DNA of 35,456 bases from UBA2862 sp045637485 (GTDB taxonomy: Bacteria; Bacillota; Clostridia; Christensenellales; Aristaeellaceae). Each line of letters begins with the position of its first letter. Positions within the stretch are counted from its first letter, which is position 1. Where the stretch lies: assembly GCA_045637485.1 (NCBI GenBank), contig JAZTZK010000014.1, positions 1 through 35,456 on the forward strand. The letters are read 5' to 3'. The translations under genes and the position numbers were made by a program. The notes beneath the pieces are model-generated. The model was given only the letters and a program-made list of their open reading frames with translations, did not search any database and had not been told where the DNA came from. This document shows, one piece after another, positions 23,433 through 31,040 of the stretch.

Positions 23433-23853
23433 ATTCTGTTGGCGCTTGGTATCTCTGGATGTGGTCGAACGCGTCCCGCATGATTCGCCGGTCGCGCTCG
23501 TAGGTCAGCCGGGCGGCGGCCTCGTCGAGGGGCAGCCAGAACGCCTCGGCGATCTCCTCAGGCTGCGGGCGTATCTCCGCCTGGTCGGTGGTGGCCGTGA
23601 AGATCACCACCAGCTTCTGGGTGTCGGGGCGGATGATGTAGCGGTTCTCCGCCCGGAAGCGGCGGTCGACCCGCACCCGCAGGCCCGTCTCCTCGAAGAT
23701 CTCCCGCTCGGCGGTCTGGCTCTCGGTCTCGCCCGGCTCCACGTGCCCCTTGGGGAAGGAGATGTGCCTGCCCTTGGTGTGGCGGATCAGCAGCACGTTC
23801 CAGTCCTCGTCCTTCCTGAAGATCACAGCGCCGCAGGATTTTTCATATCGCAT
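23431..23853 (-). CDS. Nudix hydrolase, bis(5'-nucleosyl)-tetraphosphatase-like
   Basis: This 140-residue protein is a single Nudix domain. The Nudix box is complete at about 36-58: GHVEPGE, then REIFEETGL, matching GX5EX7REUXEEXGU. The N-terminus SCGAVIFRK and PKGHVE resemble the Ap4A-hydrolase subgroup (MutT/NUDT2-like), which cleaves dinucleoside polyphosphates; that substrate is inferred from subgroup resemblance. A GGAGG site lies 5 bases before the ATG. It follows the Mrp-type gene by 36 bp on the same strand and is probably co-transcribed from the promoter at 24758-24786. Its stop codon lies within a perfect palindrome. Confidence 0.88.
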   Translation of the reverse strand: MRYEKSCGAVIFRKDEDWNVLLIRHTKGRHISFPKGHVEPGETESQTAEREIFEETGLRVRVDRRFRAENRYIIRPDTQKLVVIFTATTDQAEIRPQPEEIAEAFWLPLDEAAARLTYERDRRIMRDAFDHIQRYQAPTE

Positions 23854-23889
23854 GAAAGCCTCCGTTGTAAGGTTGTGAAGTTCAGTCGT

Positions 23890-24720
23890 TCAGAGCTTTT
23901 CCAGCGCGTCGGCCAGCTGCTCCAGCCAGGGCGCTTCCAGCGTCTCGACCCTGCCGCTGTCACAGGCCGCGGCGATGGCGGGGTCCAGGGGCAGCCGGGC
24001 GACGTTCGCGATGCCCCGGCGCGCGGCTATCTCGTCCACATGGCTCTCGCCGAAGATGCGGTGGGCCTTGCCGCAGGCGTCGCACCTGAAGTAGCTCATG
24101 TTCTCCACGATGCCCAGCACCGGTATGTTCATCATGGCCGCCATGTTCGCGGCCTTTTCCACGATCATGCCCACCAGCTCCTGGGGTGAGGTGACCACCA
24201 GTATGCCGTCCAGGGGCAGCGACTGGAACACCGTCAGCGGCACGTCGCCGGTTCCCGGCGGCATGTCCACGAACATGAAGTCCACGTCCTTCCACATCAC
24301 GTCGCTCCAGAACTGCTTGACGGTTCCGGCGATGATGGGGCCGCGCCAGACCACGGGGTCGGTCTCGTTGTCCAGCATCAGGTTCAGTGAAACCAGCTTG
24401 ACGCCCGTCGCGCTGACGGCGGGAAATATGCCCGTCTCGGAGGCCATCAGCCGGTCGTGCACGCCGAAGGCCGTGGGGATGGAAGGGCCGGTGATGTCGG
24501 CGTCCAGTATGGCCACCTCGTGCCCGCGCCGGCGCATCAGCGCCGCCATCAGGCTGGTGACCAGCGACTTGCCCACGCCGCCCTTGCCGCTGACCACGCC
24601 GATGACCTTCTTCACCCGGCTGTCGGCGTTGGCCGGGGCCGCGAAATCCGGGGCGCCGCCCTCCCGGCTGGGGCAGTTGACCCCGCAACTGTTGCAATCG
24701 TGATTGCAGCTCTCACTCAT
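23890..24720 (-). CDS. Mrp/NBP35-family iron-sulfur cluster carrier ATPase
   Basis: This 276-residue P-loop ATPase of the Mrp/NBP35 family transfers iron-sulfur clusters to target proteins in the cytoplasm. The deviant Walker A GKGGVGKS is at 45-52. VDMPPGTGD (about 151-159) is the family signature, and the CXXC that bridges a cluster in the dimer is C213/C216. The N-terminus carries four more cysteines (C5, C9, C12, C16), as in the Nbp35-type subgroup with an N-terminal cluster. The start at 24720 is chosen because an earlier in-frame start coincides with the -35 box; GGAG lies 10 bases upstream of the ATG. Downstream is the Nudix gene. Confidence 0.93.
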   Translation of the reverse strand: MSESCNHDCNSCGVNCPSREGGAPDFAAPANADSRVKKVIGVVSGKGGVGKSLVTSLMAALMRRRGHEVAILDADITGPSIPTAFGVHDRLMASETGIFPAVSATGVKLVSLNLMLDNETDPVVWRGPIIAGTVKQFWSDVMWKDVDFMFVDMPPGTGDVPLTVFQSLPLDGILVVTSPQELVGMIVEKAANMAAMMNIPVLGIVENMSYFRCDACGKAHRIFGESHVDEIAARRGIANVARLPLDPAIAAACDSGRVETLEAPWLEQLADALEKL

Positions 24721-24757
24721 GGGTAAACATCTCCAATTTGCAGAATGTATTGTATTA

Positions 24758-24786
24758 ATGATAGCGCAAGTGCCGGGTTTCGTCAA
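24758..24786 (-). promoter_or_regulatory. Promoter of the Mrp-Nudix unit
   Basis: On the minus strand TTGACG (24781-24786) and TATCAT (24758-24763) are 17 bp apart, about 38 bp upstream of the Mrp start codon. It is divergent from the MATE promoter. Confidence 0.7.
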
Positions 24787-24837
24787 GGGGGATATTGCGC
24801 CCTCTCAACTCTTAACCCTAAACTCCATCATCCGACA

Positions 24838-24866
24838 TTGCATCCATGCAAAATGGGTGGTATAAT
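24838..24866 (+). promoter_or_regulatory. Promoter of the MATE exporter gene
   Basis: TTGCAT (24838-24843) and TATAAT (24861-24866) are 17 bp apart. The -35 box is one half of a perfect TTGCAT-CC-ATGCAA palindrome (24838-24851) that could be an operator. The promoter excludes an in-frame start at 24846. Confidence 0.78.
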
Positions 24867-24902
24867 CCCTTTCGCCGCGTGGCGGCGGGAGGAAGTGCTT
24901 TT

Positions 24903-26258
24903 ATGAAACTGCGTTTGCGTCGGGGGCGCTATGACATCGACATGCTGAACGGGCCGGTGCTGCCGAGGCTGTTGAGCTTCGCGCTGCCGCTGATGCTGTC
25001 CAGCATGCTGCAGCTGACCTTCAATGCCGCGGACGTGATCGTGGTGGGGCGCTTCGAGGGCGACGCCGCGCTGGCTGCGGTGGGCGCGCCGGGGGCGCTG
25101 ATCAACCTGCTGGTGAACCTGTTCCTGGGGCTGTCGGTGGGCGCGAATGTGGTGGTGGCCCAGTGCTGCGGCGCGGGGGACTACCGCCAGACCGGCGAGG
25201 CCGTGCACACCGCCATCGCCCTGAGCCTGGTGGGCGGCGTGCTGGTGGGCGTGTTCGGGTTCCTGCTGGCCGGGCCGCTGCTGGGCCTGATGAGCACCCC
25301 CGCCGAGGTGCTGCCCCTGGCCAGCGCCTACATGCGCGTCTACTTCCTGGGCATGCCGGCCAACATGCTGTACAACTTCGGCGCGGCGATACTGCGGGCC
25401 ATCGGCGATACCCGCCGCCCGCTGGCCTACCTGACCCTGGCCGGGGTGGCGAACGTGGGGCTGAACCTGCTGTTCGTCATCGTCTTTGGCATGGGCGTCT
25501 CCGGCGTGGCGCTGGCCACGATCATCTCCCAGCTGATCTCGGCAACGCTGGTGACGCTGTGCCTGATCCGCACCGACGGGGCCATCCACCTGGATGTGAA
25601 GCGCATCCGCCTGCACCCCGACAAGGTGTGGCGCATCGCGAGGGTAGGCCTGCCCGCGGGGCTCCAGGGCATGGTCTTCTCGCTGTCCAACGTGCTGATC
25701 CAGTCCACCGTGAACAGCTTCGGCAAGAGCGCCGTGGCGGGCAACACCACCGCCAGCAACCTGGAGGGCTACATCTACGTGGCCATGAACAGCATCCACC
25801 AGGGAGCCATCACCTTCACCGGCCAGAACGTGGGCGCGGGGAAGCACGAGCGCATATCGAAGGTCTGCGCGGCGTCGCTGGTGGCGGTGACCGGCATCGG
25901 CCTGGCGCTGGGCGGCTTTTTGATGCTGGCCAAGGATTGGCTCTTCCGCATCTATACCAACGATGAGGCGGTGATCGCGGCGGCGGGCCTGCGCAGCGGC
26001 ATCATCGCGCCTACCTACTTCCTGTGCGGCATGATGGAGGTCATGGTGGGCCTGTTGCGGGGTATGGGCAGCTCGGTCACGCCGATGGTGGTGTCGATAC
26101 TGGGGGCCTGCGTGCTGCGCATCGTCTGGATACTGACCGTGTTCCCCCTGAATCCGACCCTGACCACGCTGTACCTGTCCTACCCGGTGTCCTGGTTCAT
26201 CACGTTCGTGGCGCATACGGTGTGCTACGCGATCATAAAGAACAGGAAGTTCAGCTGA
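24903..26258 (+). CDS. MATE-family multidrug/metabolite exporter
   Basis: This 451-residue integral membrane protein has about 12 hydrophobic segments in two similar halves, as in MATE (multidrug and toxin extrusion) cation antiporters. The family start pattern ML.GP...LL.FALPLMLSSMLQ and the motif for the first half (NAADVIVVGRF..AALAAVG) are present. A positively charged loop (VKRIRLHPDKVWRIARVG) joins the halves near residue 230. The start at 24903 has GGGAGG about 10 bases upstream. The gene stands alone, with its own promoter and a terminator behind it. Substrate cannot be told from sequence; many Clostridia carry several such genes. Confidence 0.93.
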   Translation: MKLRLRRGRYDIDMLNGPVLPRLLSFALPLMLSSMLQLTFNAADVIVVGRFEGDAALAAVGAPGALINLLVNLFLGLSVGANVVVAQCCGAGDYRQTGEAVHTAIALSLVGGVLVGVFGFLLAGPLLGLMSTPAEVLPLASAYMRVYFLGMPANMLYNFGAAILRAIGDTRRPLAYLTLAGVANVGLNLLFVIVFGMGVSGVALATIISQLISATLVTLCLIRTDGAIHLDVKRIRLHPDKVWRIARVGLPAGLQGMVFSLSNVLIQSTVNSFGKSAVAGNTTASNLEGYIYVAMNSIHQGAITFTGQNVGAGKHERISKVCAASLVAVTGIGLALGGFLMLAKDWLFRIYTNDEAVIAAAGLRSGIIAPTYFLCGMMEVMVGLLRGMGSSVTPMVVSILGACVLRIVWILTVFPLNPTLTTLYLSYPVSWFITFVAHTVCYAIIKNRKFS

Positions 26259-26266
26259 CAGACGAC

Positions 26267-26292
26267 CGCGCCGCGGATGTTTCCGCGGCGCG
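26267..26292. terminator. Bidirectional terminator between MATE and TetM-like genes
   Basis: A perfect 11-bp stem (26267-26277 with 26282-26292) has a 4-base loop and lies in the 43-bp gap between two convergent genes. Following T-runs are weak on both sides (TGTATTATT on the plus strand). Confidence 0.65.
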
Positions 26293-26301
26293 ATCGCTGT
26301 A

Positions 26302-28269
26302 TTATTCCTCCACAGGGCAGTGGGCGTGTCCCTTCACCTCGTCCCACGGGACGGTGTACCCGGCCCCGTGGGAACAGAATACCGAATCGGGCGTGTCGTC
26401 GGCCAGGGGGTTGTATTGCGCCGCCTCGATGACGGTGTCGGCGTCGCGGCAGGGGGCGTAGTGGTCCGGCCGGTATTGCAGCTGGCCCCGGCCGTGGGTG
26501 GCGGCGAGGAAGGCGTCGTTGTACAGAGAGAATTGGGCCACGGTCGCCTCGCCGGTCACGGTGAAGCGCTCGCCGTCCGCCTGGGGCGCTTCGGTCTCGG
26601 CGTGCATGCGGGCCAGATCGCCCATCACCCGGCCGTAGCTGTCCGCCGGGGCCCGCAGCGTGAAGCGGCAGACGGGCTCCAGCAGCACGCTCTCGGCGTA
26701 CATCAGCGCGTTGCGGATGGCCCGGTAGGTGCTCTGGCGGAAGTCGCCACCCTCGGTGTGCTTCAGGTGGGCGCGGCCGTGGAGCAGCTGCACAATCACG
26801 TCCGTCAGCGGCGCGCCGGTGAGCACCCCCTTGTGGGCCTTCTCGAACACGTGGGTCTCAATCAGCCGCTGCCAGTTCAGCGTCAGCTCGTCCACGTGGC
26901 ACAGCGATTCGAAGCGAACGCCGCTGCCCCTGGGACCGGGAACCAGTCGCAGCTGTACCTCGGCGTAGTGGCGCAGGGGCTCATAGTGGCCCACGCCCAC
27001 CGCGGGGGCGGCGACGGTCTCCATGTACAGCACCCGCATCGGACCGAAATCCACGTCGATGGCAAAGTGATCCCGCATCAGCTGGCGGATGACCTCCAGC
27101 TGTATGCGCCCCATCACCCGCAGGTCGATGCCGCCGGTGGCCTCGCTGACCGATACCGACAGCGCCGGGTCCTCATCCTCCAGCGTCCGCAGGGCGGAGA
27201 GGACCCTGTTGGCGGGGACGGACCGGTCGTAGACCACGCTGGTGGCCAGCATCGGCTCGGTGTGGAAGCGGTTGCGCCCGCCGCTGATGCCGATCACATC
27301 CCCGGGCCGCGCCTCCGGAAGCCCCGGCGCGGCGCAGAGCATGCCCGCCTCGGCCCGGGGGATGGGAGAGAACCGCGTGCCGCTGTACAGCCGCAGCTCG
27401 TTCACCCGGGCCGTGCCCCCGGGAACGGGAAACTCCTCCCGGGGCCGCAGGCTGCCGGACAGCACTTTGAAGAAGCACAGCCGGCCGCCCTGGGCGTCGT
27501 GGCGGATCTTATAGACCAGGGCGCTGAACGGGGCGTCGTCGCCCTGCGGGGGCGGGCCGCCGTCGTGGTCGGACGCCGCCAGCAGGCAGAGGGCGTCCAA
27601 CAGCGCCTCGACGCCCGTGTCGTTCAGCGCGGCGCCGCTGTACAGCGGAAACAGCTGCCGCCGGAAAAACTGCGCCCGCAGGCCCTCAAGCCAGGCGTCG
27701 GCGTCGAAGGCGTCGGCCAGCCACCGCTCCAAAAGCGCCTCGTCCCGCTCGGCCACGGCCTCGATCACTCCGTCGGGCAGCGCGCCGCCGCGCCAGCCGC
27801 CCATGTCCGTGATGTCGCCGGAAAGCCGCCGCTTCAGCTGGGCCAGCACCGCGTCGGCGTCGCAGGCGGGGCGGTCCGTCTTGTTGATGAACAGCACCGT
27901 GGGCACGTTGTAGGCGGCCAGCAGGCCCCACAGCGTCTCGGTGTGGCTCTGTATGCCCTCCGCGCCGTTGACCACCAGCACGGCCATGTCCAGCACCGAC
28001 AGCGCCCGCTCCATCTCGGCGGCAAAGTCCGCGTGGCCGGGGGTGTCCACCCAAAAATAGCGGTGTCCGTTTCGCTGGAACACCGCCTGGTCCGAGAAGA
28101 TGGTGATGCCCCGCTGGCGCTCCAGCGGATGGGCATCCAGAAAGGCATCCCGGTGATCCACCCGACCGGGCGCGCGCAGCACGCCGGCGTGGAACAGCAG
28201 CTGCTCCGACAGGGTGGTCTTGCCCGCGTCCACGTGGGCCAGTATGCCGATGACGTGGTTATTGCTCAT
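26302..28269 (-). CDS. TetM/TetO-related translation-factor GTPase
   Basis: This 655-residue EF-G-like GTPase is related to ribosomal protection proteins. The G motifs are intact: AHVDAGKTT (11-19), RGITI (53-57), DTPGH (75-79), NKTD (129-132). The following domains fit the TetM/EF-G plan, including domain IV/V-like sequence (ALMYAESVLLEPVCRFTLRAP). Proteins close to TetM remove tetracycline from the ribosome, but many chromosomal relatives in Clostridia have no proven resistance role. The base composition matches the neighbours and no mobile gene is nearby, so recent acquisition is not suggested. Its ATG overlaps the dipeptidase stop (ATGA), so translation is coupled to that gene. Function should be read as ribosome-associated GTPase, resistance unproven. 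Confidence 0.85.
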   Translation of the reverse strand: MSNNHVIGILAHVDAGKTTLSEQLLFHAGVLRAPGRVDHRDAFLDAHPLERQRGITIFSDQAVFQRNGHRYFWVDTPGHADFAAEMERALSVLDMAVLVVNGAEGIQSHTETLWGLLAAYNVPTVLFINKTDRPACDADAVLAQLKRRLSGDITDMGGWRGGALPDGVIEAVAERDEALLERWLADAFDADAWLEGLRAQFFRRQLFPLYSGAALNDTGVEALLDALCLLAASDHDGGPPPQGDDAPFSALVYKIRHDAQGGRLCFFKVLSGSLRPREEFPVPGGTARVNELRLYSGTRFSPIPRAEAGMLCAAPGLPEARPGDVIGISGGRNRFHTEPMLATSVVYDRSVPANRVLSALRTLEDEDPALSVSVSEATGGIDLRVMGRIQLEVIRQLMRDHFAIDVDFGPMRVLYMETVAAPAVGVGHYEPLRHYAEVQLRLVPGPRGSGVRFESLCHVDELTLNWQRLIETHVFEKAHKGVLTGAPLTDVIVQLLHGRAHLKHTEGGDFRQSTYRAIRNALMYAESVLLEPVCRFTLRAPADSYGRVMGDLARMHAETEAPQADGERFTVTGEATVAQFSLYNDAFLAATHGRGQLQYRPDHYAPCRDADTVIEAAQYNPLADDTPDSVFCSHGAGYTVPWDEVKGHAHCPVEE

Positions 28270-29186
28270 TTGATCTTTGCTTCCCGCTCGGCCCGCTTCA
28301 GCAGGCCCCAGAGGTTCATGCCCGCCAGGCCCTCGAGTATCCCTTCGCTGTAGCCCCGCCTGCGCAGCGCGTCCAGAAGCGTCGGGAAGCCGGAGGGATC
28401 GCCAAGGCCATCGGGCCACAGCTCGATACCGTCGAAGTCGGAGCCGAAGCCGATCACGTGCTGGGCCCCCATATCGCACAGCGCGTCGATGTGGCGTATC
28501 ACGTCGTCCAGCGTGGCGGGGCGGTCGCTCTTCAGGAATTTGCTGTAGAAATTTATGCCGATGAAGCCGCCCCGATCGACGATGGCCCTCACCTGCTCCT
28601 TTCTCAGGTTGCGGGGCACGTCGCACAGCCAGCGGCAGTTGGAGTGGCTGGCGATGGGGGGCAGCGCGGCCCGCTCGCACACCTCCCAGAACCCGGCCTC
28701 GTTCAGGTGAGAGGTGTCGGGGAGTATGCCGTAGCGGTCCATCGCCGCCAGCAGCTTCCGGCCAAAGGGCTTCAGCCCGCCCTTCGGGCCCTCCGCGGCG
28801 GGATGGCCGATTTCGTTTTCAAAGTTCCAGGTCAGGGCGAGCATCCGCAGCCGCGCGCCCAGCTGGAACTCGGTCAGCCGCTCCAGCGACCCCTCCAGCA
28901 TTTCGCCGCCCTCGCAGGAGAATATGCCCATCGGCGTCTCCGGGGGCATGTCGGGCAGGTCGTCGTTCAGCATCGGGGCGTTCAGCCAGCTGGCCGCCGC
29001 CAGCATCGCCAGTCCGTCGGCGTAGGGCGTGCCCTTGGGGCCCTGTCGCCCCGCGAACAGCGCGAAGGTCTGTATGCCCACGCCGCCCGCCGCCAGTCGC
29101 TGGGGCGTCACGACGCATTTTCCGGGCGCTTTTCCGTTTATGGCGATTTGATAGAGCGTATCGCAATGAGCATCCGCAACAAACAT
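28266..29186 (-). CDS. Membrane-dipeptidase-type M19 peptidase
   Basis: This 306-residue metallopeptidase of family M19 (renal dipeptidase fold, TIM barrel with two zincs) cleaves dipeptides, often with D-residues at the C-terminal side. The first zinc motif is DAHCDT (H7, D9) at the N-terminus. Further ligands fit SCEGGEM (Glu near 115), SHSNCR and the late FGSDFDG. No signal peptide or lipobox is seen, so it is cytoplasmic, unlike mammalian relatives. The start at 29186 has GAGGAAG upstream; a start at 29216 is possible but lacks a good site. It is the first gene of a two-gene unit with the TetM-like GTPase, joined by a 4-base overlap. Confidence 0.92.
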   Translation of the reverse strand: MFVADAHCDTLYQIAINGKAPGKCVVTPQRLAAGGVGIQTFALFAGRQGPKGTPYADGLAMLAAASWLNAPMLNDDLPDMPPETPMGIFSCEGGEMLEGSLERLTEFQLGARLRMLALTWNFENEIGHPAAEGPKGGLKPFGRKLLAAMDRYGILPDTSHLNEAGFWEVCERAALPPIASHSNCRWLCDVPRNLRKEQVRAIVDRGGFIGINFYSKFLKSDRPATLDDVIRHIDALCDMGAQHVIGFGSDFDGIELWPDGLGDPSGFPTLLDALRRRGYSEGILEGLAGMNLWGLLKRAEREAKIK

Positions 29187-29226
29187 GGTTACCGCTTCCT
29201 CTCGTGTAGATAACATCTCACCTGTA

Positions 29227-29255
29227 ATCATAACATAAACAACCGAAAAATGCAA
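29227..29255 (-). promoter_or_regulatory. Promoter of the dipeptidase-GTPase unit
   Basis: On the minus strand TTGCAT (29250-29255) and TATGAT (29227-29232) are 17 bp apart. The -35 region shares GTTGCATTTTT with the divergent promoter at 29340. Confidence 0.7.
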
Positions 29256-29339
29256 CAATTTTGGTGGGAGATAGAAAACACTGAGAACAGAAAACGGATT
29301 TTGCGGCCGATTCCACCGGGCTTATTTAGTTACAGATGG

Positions 29340-29368
29340 TTGCATTTTTGGGCGGAAAGTGGTATAAT
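29340..29368 (+). promoter_or_regulatory. Promoter of the N-acetylneuraminate-lyase-like gene
   Basis: TTGCAT (29340-29345) and TATAAT (29363-29368) are 17 bp apart. The leader is about 115 bases long. An in-frame start at 29336 is upstream of the transcription start and so is excluded. Confidence 0.78.
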
Positions 29369-29488
29369 CATGCCGTTGTAAAACCAGACCGCCGAAATTT
29401 GGGCATTTTGCCCAGATCGACCGGACCGACGGACGACGGCGGTTGCGCGGTTGCCCTGACACGGCAGATATTCAGAATGGAGGCAGTT

Positions 29489-30379
29489 ATGTCCAAACCA
29501 TCCAGGCTTACGGGCGTCGTTCCGGCGTCCGTCACCCCCTTTGATTCCCAGGGGAAGGTAGACGCGGAGGCGCTTCAGCGCCTGCTGCGGTGGAACATGG
29601 CCCAGGGGGCGGAGAGCTTCTTCATCGGGGGAAGCTCGGCGGAGTGCTTTTTGCTGACCTATGGCGAGCGCGTGCAGATGTTCATGGCAGCGGCCCAGCT
29701 GAAGGACGAGGTGTTCCTGACGGCCCACGTGGGGGCCATCGCCACCGCTGACGCGGTCGCCTTCGCGCGGGAGGCCGCGGCGCTGGGCTACGACGCCATT
29801 GCCGCCACGCCGCCGTTTTACTACGGCTTCGGCAGCCGGGAGGTGTACGCCTACTACGCGGACATCGCCCAGGCCGCGGGCATGCCGGTGCTGATCTACA
29901 ACTTCCCCGGCAACACCCACCGACCCTTCGACCTCTCCGACCCGGTGACGCAGAAGCTCTTTGAGAGCGACTTCATAATGGGCGTCAAGCACACCAACCA
30001 GGAGGTCTACCAGCTGGAGCGGATCAGGGCGCTGAACCCGAAGCTCACCGTGATGAACGGCTACGACGAGACCATGGTGGCCGGCCTGGCCCTGGGCGCG
30101 GACGGAAACATCGGCAGCACCTTCAACTTCATGTTCCCCCACTACAAGCGGATCTACGACCTGTTCCGCTTGGGCCGCATCGACGAGGCCCGGGCATCGC
30201 AGGTGAAGGCCAACAACATCATGGCCGAGCTGTGCGCGGTGGGCCTGATCCCCGCCATCAAGTGGGCGCTGAACGACATGGGCGTGCCCGTGGGCGCGCC
30301 GAGAAGGCCGTTCATGCCCATCGCCTCCGAGCAGATCCGGCGGCTGAAGGCGGTGCTGGCGGAGAACCTGGAGAACTGA
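29489..30379 (+). CDS. N-acetylneuraminate lyase-like / dihydrodipicolinate synthase family aldolase
   Basis: This 296-residue class I aldolase of the DapA/NanA superfamily acts through a Schiff base. Lysine 167 (GVKHT) and tyrosine 137 (IYNFPG) stand where the catalytic pair lies in sialic acid lyase. GGSSAECFLLTYGER (47-61) and NGYDETMVAGLALGADGNIG resemble the sialic acid lyase subgroup (GGSTGE and FNGYDE...GADGGIGS) more than DapA. Cleavage of N-acetylneuraminate to pyruvate and N-acetylmannosamine is thus the best guess, though a related 2-keto-3-deoxy acid is possible. No nanE, nanK, transporter or sialidase gene lies beside it. GGAGG precedes the start by 5 bases. It is monocistronic, divergent from the dipeptidase. 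Confidence 0.85.
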   Translation: MSKPSRLTGVVPASVTPFDSQGKVDAEALQRLLRWNMAQGAESFFIGGSSAECFLLTYGERVQMFMAAAQLKDEVFLTAHVGAIATADAVAFAREAAALGYDAIAATPPFYYGFGSREVYAYYADIAQAAGMPVLIYNFPGNTHRPFDLSDPVTQKLFESDFIMGVKHTNQEVYQLERIRALNPKLTVMNGYDETMVAGLALGADGNIGSTFNFMFPHYKRIYDLFRLGRIDEARASQVKANNIMAELCAVGLIPAIKWALNDMGVPVGAPRRPFMPIASEQIRRLKAVLAENLEN

Positions 30380-30389
30380 TTCGCCTGTT

Positions 30390-30411
30390 TGAGGGGGCAG
30401 GATCCCCCTCA
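30390..30411 (+). terminator. Possible terminator after the lyase-like gene
   Basis: An 8-bp stem (TGAGGGGG at 30390-30397 with CCCCCTCA at 30404-30411) has a 6-base loop and lies 10 bp after the stop codon. No U-run follows. Confidence 0.4.
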
Positions 30412-31040
30412 GTTCAGCCTCACATTTGCCGGAAATCGCAAGGAAGCCTTTTTGCGCTACGTCCCGCGCCTGCCGCTACGCCAATCGCCCGGCCAGCCGA
30501 GGGCGCGGGACTCGGCCCCTTCGGTTCGCTGCCTGCGCGGGCGACGCAGGAGCGTCCCGCGCAATGGCATCAGAACATGCCCTCCCAATGCGGGTCCGGA
30601 TCGGCGGGGAAGTCGTCGTCGGCGCAGTCCCGCAGGGTGGGTTTGCAAGGCGTGTCCCGGGCCGATCACGGCGGCCTGTCGGCGGATTCGCGGCCTTCCC
30701 ATGCCCGCGGCTTGGCCCGCCAGTCAAGAACGGCATGGCCTCCCGCCTTCCGACCGTTGGCCCGATCGCCGCTCCCGGAGGTCAGAAGGCCGGTTCGAAG
30801 CCTGTTCCTCCTGAACAAATCCAGTATGTCGTCCGGCGCGGGGGTGCGGGGCGCGCCCGCGCCCGTATACACACTCTTTTTCTTTGTCTTCGTCTTATTC
30901 TTATTCTTTGTCTTCTTCTTTTTATTGGCTTTTTCCGGTTTTCCGAAAAACCATCGGGTTTATTTCGTCATTTTCATCCTTCGTGTCGAGTCGGGAGACT
31001 GACGCATTATTTAACAATACAGGCGGACATCATGGATTTC
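30412..31040. other. Long spacer, apparently decayed sequence
   Basis: About 630 bp separate the lyase-like gene from the DUF4097 gene. The stretch has a GTCCCGCGCC/GGCGCGGGAC inverted repeat (near 30469-30520). A pyrimidine-rich tract (30874-30937) on the plus strand is made of CTT/TTC triplets. A minus-strand frame with one internal stop (30570-30962) is described separately. No promoter or RNA gene was recognised. Confidence 0.5.
30570..30959 (-). pseudogene. Possible broken minus-strand gene
   Basis: One minus-strand frame runs from just after a TAA (30960-30962) to a TGA at 30570-30572, interrupted by one TGA at 30666-30668. The distal end reads ...LRDCADDDFPADPDPHWEGMF and has codon use like the real genes around it. 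The middle reads PAPDDILDLFRRNRL. The proximal part is a lysine/threonine/asparagine-rich tract (about 17 residues) encoded by the purine-rich strand. No ATG or ribosome binding site is seen for either half. It may be the remnant of a gene for a protein with a basic linker, or chance. I do not recognise a family. Confidence 0.28.

Noticed and set aside
26302..28269. Acquired tetracycline-resistance gene
   Set aside because: Motifs match the TetM family, but base composition fits the neighbours, no mobile element is near, and it is coupled to a dipeptidase gene. Resistance is not supported.
30884..31002. Hydrophobic Phe/Leu-rich peptide on the plus strand
   Set aside because: It comes only from the pyrimidine-rich tract at 30874-30937 and has no start signal.
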